Source: CAYMBL01 sp044225155 (GTDB taxonomy: Bacteria; Planctomycetota; Phycisphaerae; UBA1845; Fen-1342). Taken from it: a DNA stretch of 40,705 nt. Position 1 is the stretch's first letter. Each line of letters opens with the position of its first letter. Where the stretch lies: NCBI GenBank assembly GCA_044225155.1, contig JBGAJB010000002.1, positions 1 through 40,705 on the forward strand, read 5' to 3'. The notes below the pieces were generated by a model that was not told where the DNA came from, searched no databases, and saw only the letters and a list, made by a program, of their open reading frames with translations. Shown here piece after piece: positions 33,119-40,705 of the stretch. The position numbers were made by a program, and so were the translations under genes.

Positions 33119-33485
33119 GATCACTCTCCGCCCCGCCGCGCGCGCAGCTTCGCGGGCGCAGGGGTCGCCGGGACGCCCGAACGCGGCGCGACAAAATGCG
33201 CGGCGGTTACGGCGTCAATCCAAAGTTGGGAAAACTCGGCGAGGAGAGGCGACGGCGGGAAATATTTTATGATGGCAACGCGGATTCATGGCGCGTCGCG
33301 CACCCTCGTCCATTTCTAGTCTAAGTCACGAATTTACGAAGTCAAAAAAAAAAAGACCGCGGCGCTCGTTCAGTTTTTGATTCGAGCCGCCGCCGCTTTG
33401 GCTGAACCCGAAACGTACGAGCGCGGCCCCCGGCTTGAATGGAGAGCCGCGCTCGTTATGGACTGCGTATTTACCATCAGCTCGA
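33119..33485. other. Intergenic region with two hairpins
   Basis: About 365 bases between the membrane-protein gene (start) and the MATE gene (end), both minus. It contains the promoter region of the former, an 11-base A-run and the hairpins listed separately. I find no further gene. Confidence 0.4.
33344..33456 (-). terminator. Terminator region of the MATE gene
   Basis: Two hairpins follow the stop at 33486. The first is a perfect 11-bp inverted repeat (ACGAGCGCGGC at 33417-33427, complement at 33446-33456). The second reads, on the minus strand, GCGGCGGCTCG then CGAGCGCCGC (one bulge), then GGTC and eleven T. The second is the likely Rho-independent terminator. Confidence 0.65.
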
Positions 33486-35012
33486 CTAAGCGACCGGCTG
33501 AACCGCCGGCAGCTCCGTGGCGGCCGGCGCGCCGCACTCGGGGCAAACGCCGTTCGTACCCTCCTCCAGGTCAATGTTGCAGGCCTCGCAACGAGCCTTC
33601 GGCACACTCGCGCCGAACAGCTTGATCTTTCGCCACTTCTCCGAGTGAAAGCGCCGCCAGAGCAACCAGCTGAGCACGATGATGTAGGCCGTGCACATCA
33701 TCCACGGGCCATGGAAGCCCATCTGCGGCGCGAACTTCACGACCGCATAGCCGCCCGTGACGAAGATGCCCCAGCAGCAGAAGAAGAACAGCAGCGCCGG
33801 AACTTTCGTGTCGCCCGCCCCGCGCGACGCGAAGCTATAGATGATGCAGAGCGCGTCCGAAATCTGGAACAGCGCCACCCAAATCAGCATTCCTGCACCG
33901 ATGCGCAGCACCTCCGCATGCAGCGTCGGGTCCTGCTCAAAGGAAAGCACCGAGACGAGGCGCTCACCACCAAGCACAAACACCGCCCCCATGACGGCCA
34001 TGTAGATCACGACCAGACGCCGCGCCACGCGCACGCGAAAGACCGCTTCGTCCAGCCGGCCGGCCCCGACCGCGTTCCCCACCTGCGTGGTCAGCGCGAT
34101 GCCGATCCCAATCGCCGGCATGAAGGAAAAGTGCATGAATTGGATGGCCAGCGCCGCCGCCGCCATCGTCGCTTCGCCATAGGGCGGCATCATCAATTGC
34201 AGAAACACGAGCCACGCGCCGATATCCACGAGCCACTGCAGAGCGATGGGCCCCCCGACGCGCACCACCTCTAGCAACTTCGCAACGTTCAGCCGCGCCG
34301 CCCGCAGGATGTGATAGCGATGATCGATCTCTTTCCAGGTCAGCGGCACGATCAGCACGATCAGCCGCGCGATCCACGCCAGCAGCGTGGCCCATCCGCT
34401 GCCCGCGATGCCGAGCGCGGGGAAGCCGAAATGCCCGAAAATGAGCACGTAGTTGCCCACGGCGATCGTCGTCAGTGACGCAATCACCGCCGAAAAACAC
34501 ATGCCCGGCCGCCGAATGCCGTTGTAACACGACTCCAGCGCCGCCGTCGCCGCCATCGGCGCGATCGACCAGAGCGCGATCGAAAGAAACGTGATTTCCT
34601 GCGCCAGCACAGCCGGCGGGTGATGACCAAAGCGCCCAAGCTGCGCCAACCAGGCCGGCGCGGTCAGCGCAATCGGCGCGCTCAGCAGTCCCACAATCAG
34701 CGCGATGTACAGCGCCTGCCAGACGTACACGCCCGCCCGCTCCGGCTCCTTGCGCCCATCCGCCTGCGAGACGAACGTCTGAACCCCCTGCGCCATCCCC
34801 ATTCCCAGGCACGCGATCACGAAGAGCATCAGCGCCGACGGCGAGATCGCCGCCTGCGACGCCGTTCCCAGCTGCGAAACCATGACGAAATCGATGCTCG
34901 ACATCAGCAGACGCGAGAGCGTCATACCGATCATCGGCAACGCGAGAATCAGCAGTTCCATCGTCGGCCCGCGCTGCGACGCGCGCACGGGAGACGGCAC
35001 GAGATTCGACAC
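33486..35012 (-). CDS. MATE-family efflux transporter with C-terminal zinc ribbon
   Basis: 508 residues, GTG start with AGAGGG about 8 bases upstream. Residues ~17-450 are the twelve-helix MATE/MOP transporter (ILALPMIGMTLSRLLMSSID, QGVQTFVSQADGRKEPERAG, QFMHFSFMPAIGIGIALTTQ, VGNAVGAGRLDEAVFRVRVA). These proteins export cationic drugs or metabolites using Na+ or H+ gradients. The last ~40 residues are unusual: C475-x-x-C478 and C490-x-x-C493 in RCEACNIDLEEGTNGVCPEC form a small zinc-ribbon-like knuckle on the cytoplasmic end. This is not part of the normal family. It may be a regulatory or docking tail. The substrate is unknown. Confidence 0.92.
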   Translation of the reverse strand: MSNLVPSPVRASQRGPTMELLILALPMIGMTLSRLLMSSIDFVMVSQLGTASQAAISPSALMLFVIACLGMGMAQGVQTFVSQADGRKEPERAGVYVWQALYIALIVGLLSAPIALTAPAWLAQLGRFGHHPPAVLAQEITFLSIALWSIAPMAATAALESCYNGIRRPGMCFSAVIASLTTIAVGNYVLIFGHFGFPALGIAGSGWATLLAWIARLIVLIVPLTWKEIDHRYHILRAARLNVAKLLEVVRVGGPIALQWLVDIGAWLVFLQLMMPPYGEATMAAAALAIQFMHFSFMPAIGIGIALTTQVGNAVGAGRLDEAVFRVRVARRLVVIYMAVMGAVFVLGGERLVSVLSFEQDPTLHAEVLRIGAGMLIWVALFQISDALCIIYSFASRGAGDTKVPALLFFFCCWGIFVTGGYAVVKFAPQMGFHGPWMMCTAYIIVLSWLLWRRFHSEKWRKIKLFGASVPKARCEACNIDLEEGTNGVCPECGAPAATELPAVQPVA

Positions 35013-35078
35013 GACAGCACCCTCTGCTTTCGGCGACCCCGGACCCGATGAAGGACCGCGGGCGGAGACTCAGCCGGC

Positions 35079-35116
35079 AAAAAAAGAACCCGGCGACCGT
35101 TTGCAGGCCGCCGGGT
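35079..35116 (-). terminator. Terminator downstream of the glucoamylase-like gene
   Basis: On the minus strand ACCCGGCG pairs with CGCCGGGT (35088-35116, 13-base loop) and is followed by TCTTTTTTT. It lies between the glucoamylase-like stop (35393) and the MATE start (35012). Confidence 0.85.
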
Positions 35117-35392
35117 GGGTCGATCCGAGATTACTCGCGGAGACGCTACGACGGCCTGGGTGGATTTCCCATGACGGAGACGACATCGACTGTGCGATTC
35201 TTCATGTCGTCATTCCTCCCAGGTCTCGCAGCCACGCTCCGCCCACATGACGGAGCCGTTCCGCAGGAGTTTCTTACCGCACGCTCTGCCGGAAGTCAAG
35301 AAAACGCGCCGAATTCACCGCCTCGGCCATTTCAAACTTTAGGGCCGCGACCTCGGCACGTCACCCAACGCGGAACTCCCACCGGCGATGGG
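35117..35392. other. 3' region of the glucoamylase-like gene
   Basis: 276 bases between the stop codon and the terminator. One 8-bp inverted repeat (GACGACAT 35179-35186 / ATGTCGTC 35204-35211) is seen. No gene is supported; the open frames crossing it look like chance. Confidence 0.35.
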
Positions 35393-36813
35393 TTAGTGGG
35401 TTGCCCGCGCCGCGTCGTCTTCCGTCCACTTCAGCCGCGCCATCGCCCGCTTCACCGCCGGATGATCCATGAACAGCTTCCAGATCAGCCCGGTCCGTAC
35501 ATTCTCAATCGCCAGCAGCATCGGCCCTTGATCGATGCCGACGTAATCGTCACACGCATAGTTCTGATCGAGATTGATCGAATCGACAAAGCCATACCCG
35601 CCCGCGCGCGGATCGCGCCACGCAAACGGCTTCCCGTCCGCGCCGCGCAGATTCCGCAGCTCGCGCAGACACGCGAGACTCTCCTCCGGCACAAACATGA
35701 TCGACGAGCCGGCCGCGTACGGCGCGAGCGTGCCTTCGTGGAATTCGTCCGAGTCCGACACATTCGGCTTGATCTCCGGCACGATGTACCCGTCGCGCGC
35801 CGCGCACGCGCTCATGCCCCACCGATTCTCGCCGAAGGTCTTGAACCTGCCGGCGGCCGCGATGCAGCGCGCCCGATGGCTCACGACCGCGCGCCGCGAG
35901 TTCTCAAACCAGTCGATGCGCGGCAAATCCATGTCAAAGGCCTTCGGATCATCCGCCCCGAGCTTGGCCGCATCGATCCAGCAATGGCTGAAAAAATAAG
36001 TGAACAGCGTGCCCGGCCACGACACCGCGTGCTGCGGCAGATCGCCCTCGCGCTTGATGATGCGTTTCAGCCGGTAATACGTCTCCGGCGGAATGCGATG
36101 CTCCGCGGTCTCCGGCGTCTGGGCCATCAGGTAGACCAGCCGCTCTTCGTCACTGTTGATCCACCAGTAGAACTTCAGAAACTCGCCCGGCCCATCGAGC
36201 TTCTTCGCATCCTTCGGCCGCCATCCCATCGACAGCACGCCGCCCTCGCCCGTCGCGAACTTCTGCCACTCCGCCGCTTCGATCATCTGGTCGGCCAGCT
36301 TCGCCACTTCGCCCTTGAAATACGCGGCCGCCGTGATCGCCCCCGCTTGCAGCAAGGCGTGATCGACCGTGCTCGCGGTGATCTTCATACCCTCGTGCGA
36401 GATCCCGCCCGTGTTCAGGTCCGGAAAATGTAGATAAATGCCGCTTGCCGCTTGTTGTCCTGCGCCCCAGCAGGCATTTCAACACCGTGAGCCGCCCGCT
36501 TTTCGCCTTCCTTACGCGCGTAATCCAGCCGCGTTCCACGCCGATCGGCAGCGAAGAAAGCTGAAAGCCGATCGCCGCAATGCTCGCCACCGGGCCGGTC
36601 ATCTTGTCCTTGGCCAGGCCCGAGGGCTTGCCGACCTCTTTCCAAAAGAAGTCAAGCAATGCGCTGCACTTCGTCGAGCAGGGCTTCGTCCGCCGGCTTG
36701 ATCTTGTATTCACGCGCCGCCTTCGCCTCCGGACCGGCCAAAATGTCCTCATCCGCCGCCGCCGGCCTCGCTAGCCCGAAAGCGACCACGCTCAACACCA
36801 CCAACCCGCCCAT
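35393..36813 (-). pseudogene. Glucoamylase-like (COG5368-type) secreted hydrolase, multiply frameshifted
   Basis: The parts lie in order but in different frames. A signal peptide starts at ATG 36813 (MGGLVVLSVVAFGLARPAAA) and leads to DEALLDEVQRIA then a stop. One base off comes LLDFFWKEVGKPSGLAKDKM and IGFQLSSLPIGVERGWITR. Short stretches in alternating frames follow between 36520 and 36430 (KEGEKRA, LTVLKCLLG, AQDNKR). Then a long open frame (35393 to about 36460) has GIYLHFPDLNTGGISHEG, VDHALLQAGAITAAAYF, GEFLKFYWWINSDEERLVYL, FTYFFSHCWIDA, SRRAVVSHRARCIAAA and DYVGIDQGPMLLAIENVRTG. That is the (alpha/alpha)6 glucoamylase-like fold. At least five indels lie within about 250 bases, while the rest is intact. 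A new start at 36388 would give only the C-terminal two thirds. Confidence 0.75.
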
Positions 36814-36879
36814 GCCACGCCATCGCTCGCCGCACCCCCACAGAATGTGCCGCGCCGCCGCAGACCGCGCAATCCCAGC

Positions 36880-37030
36880 CGCTCGCGGCAACCGCGCCGT
36901 TCGTGGCTCCGTTTTCCAACCGCTGTCTGTTTGTGCGGGCGCCGCTTGTGGCACCGAGCCTGACAGTGGCCCGCAGGCCGCTTGCGGCAACCGCGCCGTT
37001 TGTGGCACCGGTTTCCAACCGGTGTCTCTT
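36880..37030. repeat. Duplicated 52-base palindrome-bearing repeat
   Basis: Two direct copies, 36880-36931 and 36979-37030, differ at about seven positions and are spaced 99 bases. The second contains ACCGG-TTTCCAA-CCGGT, a short palindrome. A related unit (GTGGCATGGGCTTCCAGCCCGTG) occurs near 40350. It lies upstream of the broken glucoamylase-like gene, within the region between it and the LacI gene. Confidence 0.65.
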
Positions 37031-37212
37031 CGCCCGGCCGCCCCCATCCGCGCCCCTCCAAACCGAGCCGCGCCCGTCAGGTAGCGGGCAGCGACGAGCA
37101 ATTCTCCCCGCGCCCCCGCCCCCGACATCGCGGACCTCTGGTTCGATCGATTTCCGCCCGCCCGCTGACGCAAATAGGTTTGACTTTGCATGAGCGACGA
37201 CGATACCCTCCA

Positions 37213-37228
37213 TTGAAAGCGCTATCAA
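37213..37228. promoter_or_regulatory. LacI-type operator palindrome
   Basis: TTGAAAGCGCTATCAA is palindromic at 14 of 16 positions with the central CG step typical of LacI/PurR-family operators. It lies 163 bases before the LacI-family gene and upstream of the divergent glucoamylase-like gene, so it could control either or both. Confidence 0.6.
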
Positions 37229-37250
37229 CCGCTATTTTCAGCGGTTTTTC
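37227..37250 (+). terminator. Small hairpin with T-run downstream of the operator
   Basis: AACCGCT/AGCGGTT form a 7-bp stem with ATTTTC loop followed by TTTC, in total TTTTT from 37245. It could be a terminator or an attenuator in the leader of the LacI gene. Confidence 0.45.
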
Positions 37251-37390
37251 GCGCGGCGCTGGTTCGGGCCGCCGCCGCGCGCCCCGCGCCATTTTCAGCC
37301 GTTTGCAGCCCGCGCGGGTCGGACTAGCCGCTCCGCCCGGTACACTGAAACGCGCAGCACCCAGGTGTTTGCATCAGCGCAGGAAGTCCG

Positions 37391-38416
37391 ATGCCCGCCT
37401 CGATTTCAGACGTCGCCCGTCTCGCCAAGGTTTCGATCAGCACCGTCTCGCGCGTCATGAATCGCCGCTCCGTCGTAAACGCCCAGACGCGCGTCCGCGT
37501 CGAGTCCGCCATCCGCGAGCTCGGCTATCAGCCCAACGCCTTCGCCCGCGGCCTCATGCTCCGCCGCAGCGAGGTCATCGGCCTGGTCCTGCCCGATCTG
37601 CATGGCGAGTTCTATTCCGAGATCATTCGCGGCGCAAATCAACAGGCCCAGGAGCTCGGCTACAACCTGCTCGTCTCCTCCGAGCACGCCGGCAACGACG
37701 GCCACTCGCTCCTCAGCGCCATTCAGCAGCGCTCGTTCCTCGACGGCGTCGCCCTCATGGTCTCCGAGCTTTCCGATCAGGTGCAGGAGGTGCTCGCCGA
37801 GTTCCGCCTGCCGGTGGTCGTGCTCGACGGCGACGTCGCCGGAAAGCCCCACGACAGCGTCGCCATCGATCAAAAGGCCGGCGCGCTCGCTCTCATGCGC
37901 CACGTCATTCAGCAGTGCGGCCGCAAGCGCGTCATCTTCGTCGGCGGTCTGAAGACCAATCTCGACACCATCGCCCGCTACGATGCCTACCGCCGCACGC
38001 TGGCCGACCACGACCTCGCGCCCGCCCCGCGCGACGCGTTCTTCCTCGATTACGAATACGAGACGGCCTATCTGCTCGCGACCGAACATGTGAAAACCTG
38101 GGCCGGCGCGCAATCCTGCGTCTTCGCCGCCAACGACGAGATGGCCGCCGGCATCGTCGCCGCGGCCCAGGCGGCCGGCCTCACCCTGCCGCGCGATCTC
38201 GCCGTCGTCGGCTTCGACGACACGCGCATCGCCCGCATGACCCGCCCGGCCCTCACCACCGTCCGCGTGCCCATGGCCAAGATGGGCGCATACGCCGTCG
38301 AACTGCTCTGCCAGCGCATCACCGACCCCCAGCGCCCACCCACGCGCATCTCCCTCACCCCCGAACTCGTCATCCGCGAATCCTGCGGCCACGGCGCACG
38401 CAAGCGGGAAAAGTAA
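37391..38416 (+). CDS. LacI-family transcriptional regulator
   Basis: 341 residues, the standard length. AGGAAG lies 5 bases before ATG. The helix-turn-helix is at residues 4-24 (ISDVARLAKVSISTVSRVMN), the hinge follows at AIRELGYQPNAFARGL, then the periplasmic-binding-protein-like core: GLVLPDLHGEFYSEIIRGAN, VALMVSELSDQVQEVLAEF, CVFAANDEMAAGIVAAAQAA, DLAVVGFDDTRIARMTRPAL. The ligand is probably a sugar. Its divergent neighbour is a polysaccharide-hydrolase-like gene with a LacI-type palindrome between them, suggesting local control. Confidence 0.96.
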   Translation: MPASISDVARLAKVSISTVSRVMNRRSVVNAQTRVRVESAIRELGYQPNAFARGLMLRRSEVIGLVLPDLHGEFYSEIIRGANQQAQELGYNLLVSSEHAGNDGHSLLSAIQQRSFLDGVALMVSELSDQVQEVLAEFRLPVVVLDGDVAGKPHDSVAIDQKAGALALMRHVIQQCGRKRVIFVGGLKTNLDTIARYDAYRRTLADHDLAPAPRDAFFLDYEYETAYLLATEHVKTWAGAQSCVFAANDEMAAGIVAAAQAAGLTLPRDLAVVGFDDTRIARMTRPALTTVRVPMAKMGAYAVELLCQRITDPQRPPTRISLTPELVIRESCGHGARKREK

Positions 38417-38772
38417 GCGGCAACGCCCCGACGAAGCCCTCGGCCGTCCCGTATCGGCGAGGCATCGAGTTCGCACTTTGGGCGCTGCGGAAGTGGTTGG
38501 CGCTTTGGGTACGGAAATTCTGGGATCTGGATGGCAGTAATTGGCTGATTTTGGTGCGGTTTGAAGGTATTCGCGACGGATTCGGTGGAGGGCCAGTGGG
38601 GCAGGGAAAGCCATGCTCGCCCAAAGCCGCGAGCGTGCCACCGGCCGGCCTTGCATCGCTCGGAATCGCGGCTACCCCATATCAGTTATCCCAGCGGAGC
38701 GCGGTCCGTGGCAAACGAGTTCGGCCCACTTGACGCCTGCGCGGAAGATGCCCACGAGGTAGTATCTCAGCC
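38417..38772. other. Intergenic region carrying the left inverted repeat
   Basis: No gene is supported in these 356 bases. It holds imperfect direct copies of a GCG-CTTTGGG-type string (38475-38515) and the left arm of the inverted repeat that flanks the HNH module. Confidence 0.45.
38546..38643 (-). repeat. Left arm of ~100-bp inverted repeat
   Basis: The reverse complement of this stretch matches 40000-40095 at roughly 80-85 percent with few gaps. Shared strings include GGTGGCACGCTCGCG, CTTTGGGCGAGCATGG and CTTCAAACCGCACCAAAAT. Each arm also has an inner hairpin GCTCGC/GCGAGC. Confidence 0.8.
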
Positions 38773-39507
38773 ATGGGCGGGCACCCTTGGACGCGCGAGC
38801 AGCTTTTGAAGACGCTTGCGCTCTATTGTCAGCTTCCCTTCGGGCAGATGCACGCTCGAAACCCACTCGTCGTCGCGCTCGCGAAAACGATTAAACGCAC
38901 GCCATCTGCAGTGGCCCTCAAGTTGGTCAATTTCGCGAGTTTCGACCCGGAACTGCGAGCGCGTGGGGTCGGTGGGATGAGGAACACATCTGCGTTTGAC
39001 CGCGACATCTGGGCGGAGTTCTATGGTAGATGGGATGTGCTGGCCGACAATTCTGTCGTGATCGAATCGCTCCCAATCCCCGAGCTAGGACGACGTGCAT
39101 CGTCGGGTCAGGGGATTGCGCCGGCCGGACCGACAGAGATCCCTCGAGAGACGTTGCAGCGTCGGGGACAGTCGTTTTTTCGTGCGGCGGTTCTCGCTGC
39201 GCACGACGGTAAGTGTTGCATCACGGCAATAACAAGTGGGGCGTTGCTTCGAGCCAGCCACATCGTGCCATGGTCACGCGACCCGGCCTTGCGTCTTGAT
39301 CCGCGCAATGGGCTGTGCCTCAACGCGCTACACGACGCGGCGTTAGATCGCGGGCTCATCACCCTTACTGAGCGGTTCGAGTTGAAGGTGTCCCGGCGGC
39401 TAAAAGACGAAGTGCCAGCATCCATCTACAAAGAAATGTTCGAAAGCAGAGCGGGCGCGCCCATCAGTATGCCTGAACGATTCAAACTGTCACCGAGAGA
39501 TGCTTGA
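38773..39507 (+). CDS. HNH endonuclease
   Basis: 244 residues. The N-terminal ~80 residues (RTPSAVALKLVNFASFDPEL) are the helical domain usual in this family. The nuclease core is near 140-200: FRAAVLAAHDGKCCITAITS, then ASH163IVPWSRD, then LRLDPRNGLCLNALHDAALD with N179 and H187-D188. This gives the His-Asn-His set (HNH_2-like), although only one Cys pair is near the fold. Such proteins occur in restriction and anti-phage regions and in mobile DNA. GC content is visibly lower than in the neighbours, and the two-gene unit is enclosed by inverted repeats, so recent arrival is plausible. The ribosome site is weak (GAGG 13 bases upstream). Confidence 0.9.
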   Translation: MGGHPWTREQLLKTLALYCQLPFGQMHARNPLVVALAKTIKRTPSAVALKLVNFASFDPELRARGVGGMRNTSAFDRDIWAEFYGRWDVLADNSVVIESLPIPELGRRASSGQGIAPAGPTEIPRETLQRRGQSFFRAAVLAAHDGKCCITAITSGALLRASHIVPWSRDPALRLDPRNGLCLNALHDAALDRGLITLTERFELKVSRRLKDEVPASIYKEMFESRAGAPISMPERFKLSPRDA

Positions 39508-39559
39508 GTTTCACCGGCGCGAGGTGTTTGTTGCCTAATTCTCGAAAGGACATCCCGTC

Positions 39560-39907
39560 ATGCCCAAGATCGATCATTCCGCCGTCGCTCTGAACGCGGC
39601 AGGAATCGCCGATGCGTTTCGCGCGCTACAGCGAGATGACCAACTAGATGAAAACCGCATGGAACTCATAAGGCGCGAGCGTGAGGGCTCCGTCGGCGTG
39701 TTGATGCAGATTGCCGAGGCGGGCGAACTCATGGAGCGTTACCGCGCCAATCAAGGTCCGAACGCGACGTGGGGCGGCGATCTGCCATACTTGTACGATG
39801 TGTGGGACTTGATTGCGTGGAGAATGTGGGACCGACAGCGAGCAGTGCCGCTCAACACGCTGGTCGAGCGAGCGGTCGAGGAAGCTGTTAACGCCGAAGC
39901 GTCATAG
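39560..39907 (+). CDS. Small protein of unknown function next to the HNH gene
   Basis: 115 residues, acidic and helical, starting MPKIDHSAVALNAAGIADAF, with AAAGGA upstream of the ATG. I do not recognise the family. It contains a Trp-rich middle (ATWGGDLPYLYDVWDLIAWR) and an Arg/Glu-rich stretch (MELIRREREG). It follows the HNH gene by 52 bases on the same strand, within the same inverted-repeat-bounded unit. It could be a partner, an immunity or regulatory protein, or unrelated cargo. Confidence 0.65.
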   Translation: MPKIDHSAVALNAAGIADAFRALQRDDQLDENRMELIRREREGSVGVLMQIAEAGELMERYRANQGPNATWGGDLPYLYDVWDLIAWRMWDRQRAVPLNTLVERAVEEAVNAEAS

Positions 39908-39999
39908 CCGCGGAATCGTTTCGCTTCCTATGACTTCCTGCGGACCCAGGGATGAACTGCCGGATGTTGCAATTTGTACCCAAGTGGCGGCGCGTGGCG

Positions 40000-40095
40000 G
40001 GTGGCACGCTCGCGCCTTTGGGCGAGCATGGCCTTCGCCGCCCCACGGCCATCCCCTGAATCAGTCGCGCCTCCCTTCAAACCGCACCAAAATCC
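40000..40095 (+). repeat. Right arm of ~100-bp inverted repeat
   Basis: Matches the reverse complement of 38546-38643. The two arms bound a 1.36-kb unit with the HNH gene and its small neighbour. Similarity fades beyond AAAAT at 40095. Confidence 0.8.
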
Positions 40096-40240
40096 GTCAT
40101 TCGCCGCCAACCACACCCGCCCCCAATTGCCCCGCCGGCCCCACCCTCCTACCAATCCACCAGGTACGTACCAACCGCCCCGGCGACTCCGGATCGCCCC
40201 GGCGGTAGCAAACTCGCGCCGCACGGTGCCGCGCGACTGA

Positions 40241-40271
40241 ACTCGTTACTCGCTACTCGAAACTCGCTACT
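40241..40271 (+). repeat. Heptanucleotide tandem array (ACTCGNN)
   Basis: Four head-to-tail units ACTCGTT, ACTCGCT, ACTCGAA, ACTCGCT, then ACT. Five positions are fixed and two vary. Confidence 0.75.
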
Positions 40272-40346
40272 GACTTTCGGTGGAGGTGCCCCGACCAACC
40301 AGTTTGCGGTGACCGAGCAAGACGGCCGCTCCAGTCGCTGGAGCCG

Positions 40347-40372
40347 GGTGGCATGGGCTTCCAGCCCGTGAC
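40347..40372. repeat. REP-like palindrome
   Basis: GGTGGCATGGGCTTCCAGCCCGTG contains GGGCT-TCC-AGCCC. It has the same layout as GTGGCACCGGTTTCCAACCGGTG at 36999-37023: a GTGGCA lead, short stem, TTCCA loop and GTG tail. Confidence 0.5.
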
Positions 40373-40670
40373 TCGCCCAGGCCGCCTCGCACGACGCCCG
40401 GAAAAAGCCTCGAAAAAGCGGCTTGCCCCGCCCATTCGCGGCCAATTCCAAAGCGTCATCGGCAACGCCGGCGGCTTCGCATGCCAAACGAGCCTCAGCC
40501 CGGCGAAAACTCTTGTGATCAATCGACCTCGCCCAGGCGAGGCTCGATCGGCTAGCCGACCGGACCAGGCGCCTCGCCCCGGCCGGCGAATCCCGAGGCT
40601 CTGCGGCCGCCGGAACGGCCGAGTGCGGTGCGGGTGCGAATGACGACGGAAGCCGCGGCGACGCGCTTCC

Positions 40671-40705
40671 ATTCGTTACTCGCTACTCGCAATTCGCTAC
40701 TCGAC
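40671..40705 (+). repeat. Heptanucleotide tandem array (AYTCGNN), cut by window end
   Basis: Five units ATTCGTT, ACTCGCT, ACTCGCA, ATTCGCT, ACTCGAC, in the same orientation and family as the array at 40241. It may continue past the window. Confidence 0.75.

Larger units (their letters stand above)
39908..40705. other. Repeat-rich non-coding region
   Basis: About 800 bases with no gene I can support. In order it holds the right inverted-repeat arm (40000-40095), a heptamer array (40241-40271), a palindromic unit near 40347-40372 and a second heptamer array at the window end. The open frames crossing it are products of high GC. Confidence 0.55.

Noticed and set aside
36982..38733. 583-codon plus frame overlapping the LacI gene
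   Set aside because: Off-frame shadow of the LacI gene, dominated by Arg/Pro/His.
40241..40705. CRISPR array
   Set aside because: Repeat units are 7 bases with no spacers of fixed length, and no cas gene is present.

Overview
The window looks like a GC-rich bacterial chromosome segment from a Planctomycetota bacterium, probably close to Phycisphaerae. Three things suggest this. There are secreted FG-GAP/VCBS beta-propeller proteins, one ending in a paired EF-hand dockerin-like tail. There is a PEP-CTERM sorting signal. There is also a Tat-exported Gfo/Idh/MocA oxidoreductase. The assignment is by inference only; no rRNA or other phylogenetic marker beyond rpsA, argS and carA is present.

Layout. 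1-5053: start of an exported protein (minus, cut by the window edge), a Tat-type oxidoreductase, tRNA-Arg(TCT), a decayed retropepsin-like lipoprotein gene, then a minus-strand trio of ECF sigma factor, membrane anti-sigma factor and secreted STN-like protein. 5284-9474: minus-strand cystathionine beta-synthase-type enzyme, and a carA/sulfatase-like pair in which both genes are interrupted by a single-base shift. 9728-14952: a thioredoxin gene that has lost its active-site segment, a TIR-TM-TPR protein, an acyl-CoA dehydrogenase and an ASPIC/UnbV FG-GAP protein. 15231-15812: two converging fragments of PEP-CTERM-type secreted protein genes around a shared hairpin terminator. 16003-18045: rpsA-pyrE. 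18312-26890: a surface-glycan operon (AlkP-fold enzyme, coiled-coil protein, tiny ORF, SAM methyltransferase with coiled-coil tail, GT2-GT4 fusion with coiled-coil tail, GT4-GT2 fusion in mirror order, NeuD-type acyltransferase). 26967-35012: AraC regulator, dockerin-tailed FG-GAP protein, argS, polytopic membrane protein, MATE transporter with a zinc-ribbon tail. 35393-38416: a badly frameshifted glucoamylase-like gene divergent from a LacI regulator, with a LacI-type palindrome between them. 38417-40705: an HNH endonuclease and a small partner flanked by about 100-bp inverted repeats, then repeat-rich non-coding DNA.

How the genes fit together. The glycan operon is the most coherent unit. 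Several joints are 4-base ATGA overlaps, and three of its products share tryptophan-rich coiled-coil sequence, so the enzymes may assemble on one another. The sigma/anti-sigma/STN trio resembles a cell-surface signalling cassette. The LacI regulator probably controlled the neighbouring polysaccharide-hydrolase gene before that gene decayed.

Caution: five loci show frame breaks, including carA, which is usually essential. Some breaks lie in G-runs and could be consensus errors rather than biology. The thioredoxin deletion and the clustered breaks in the glucoamylase-like gene are harder to explain that way.
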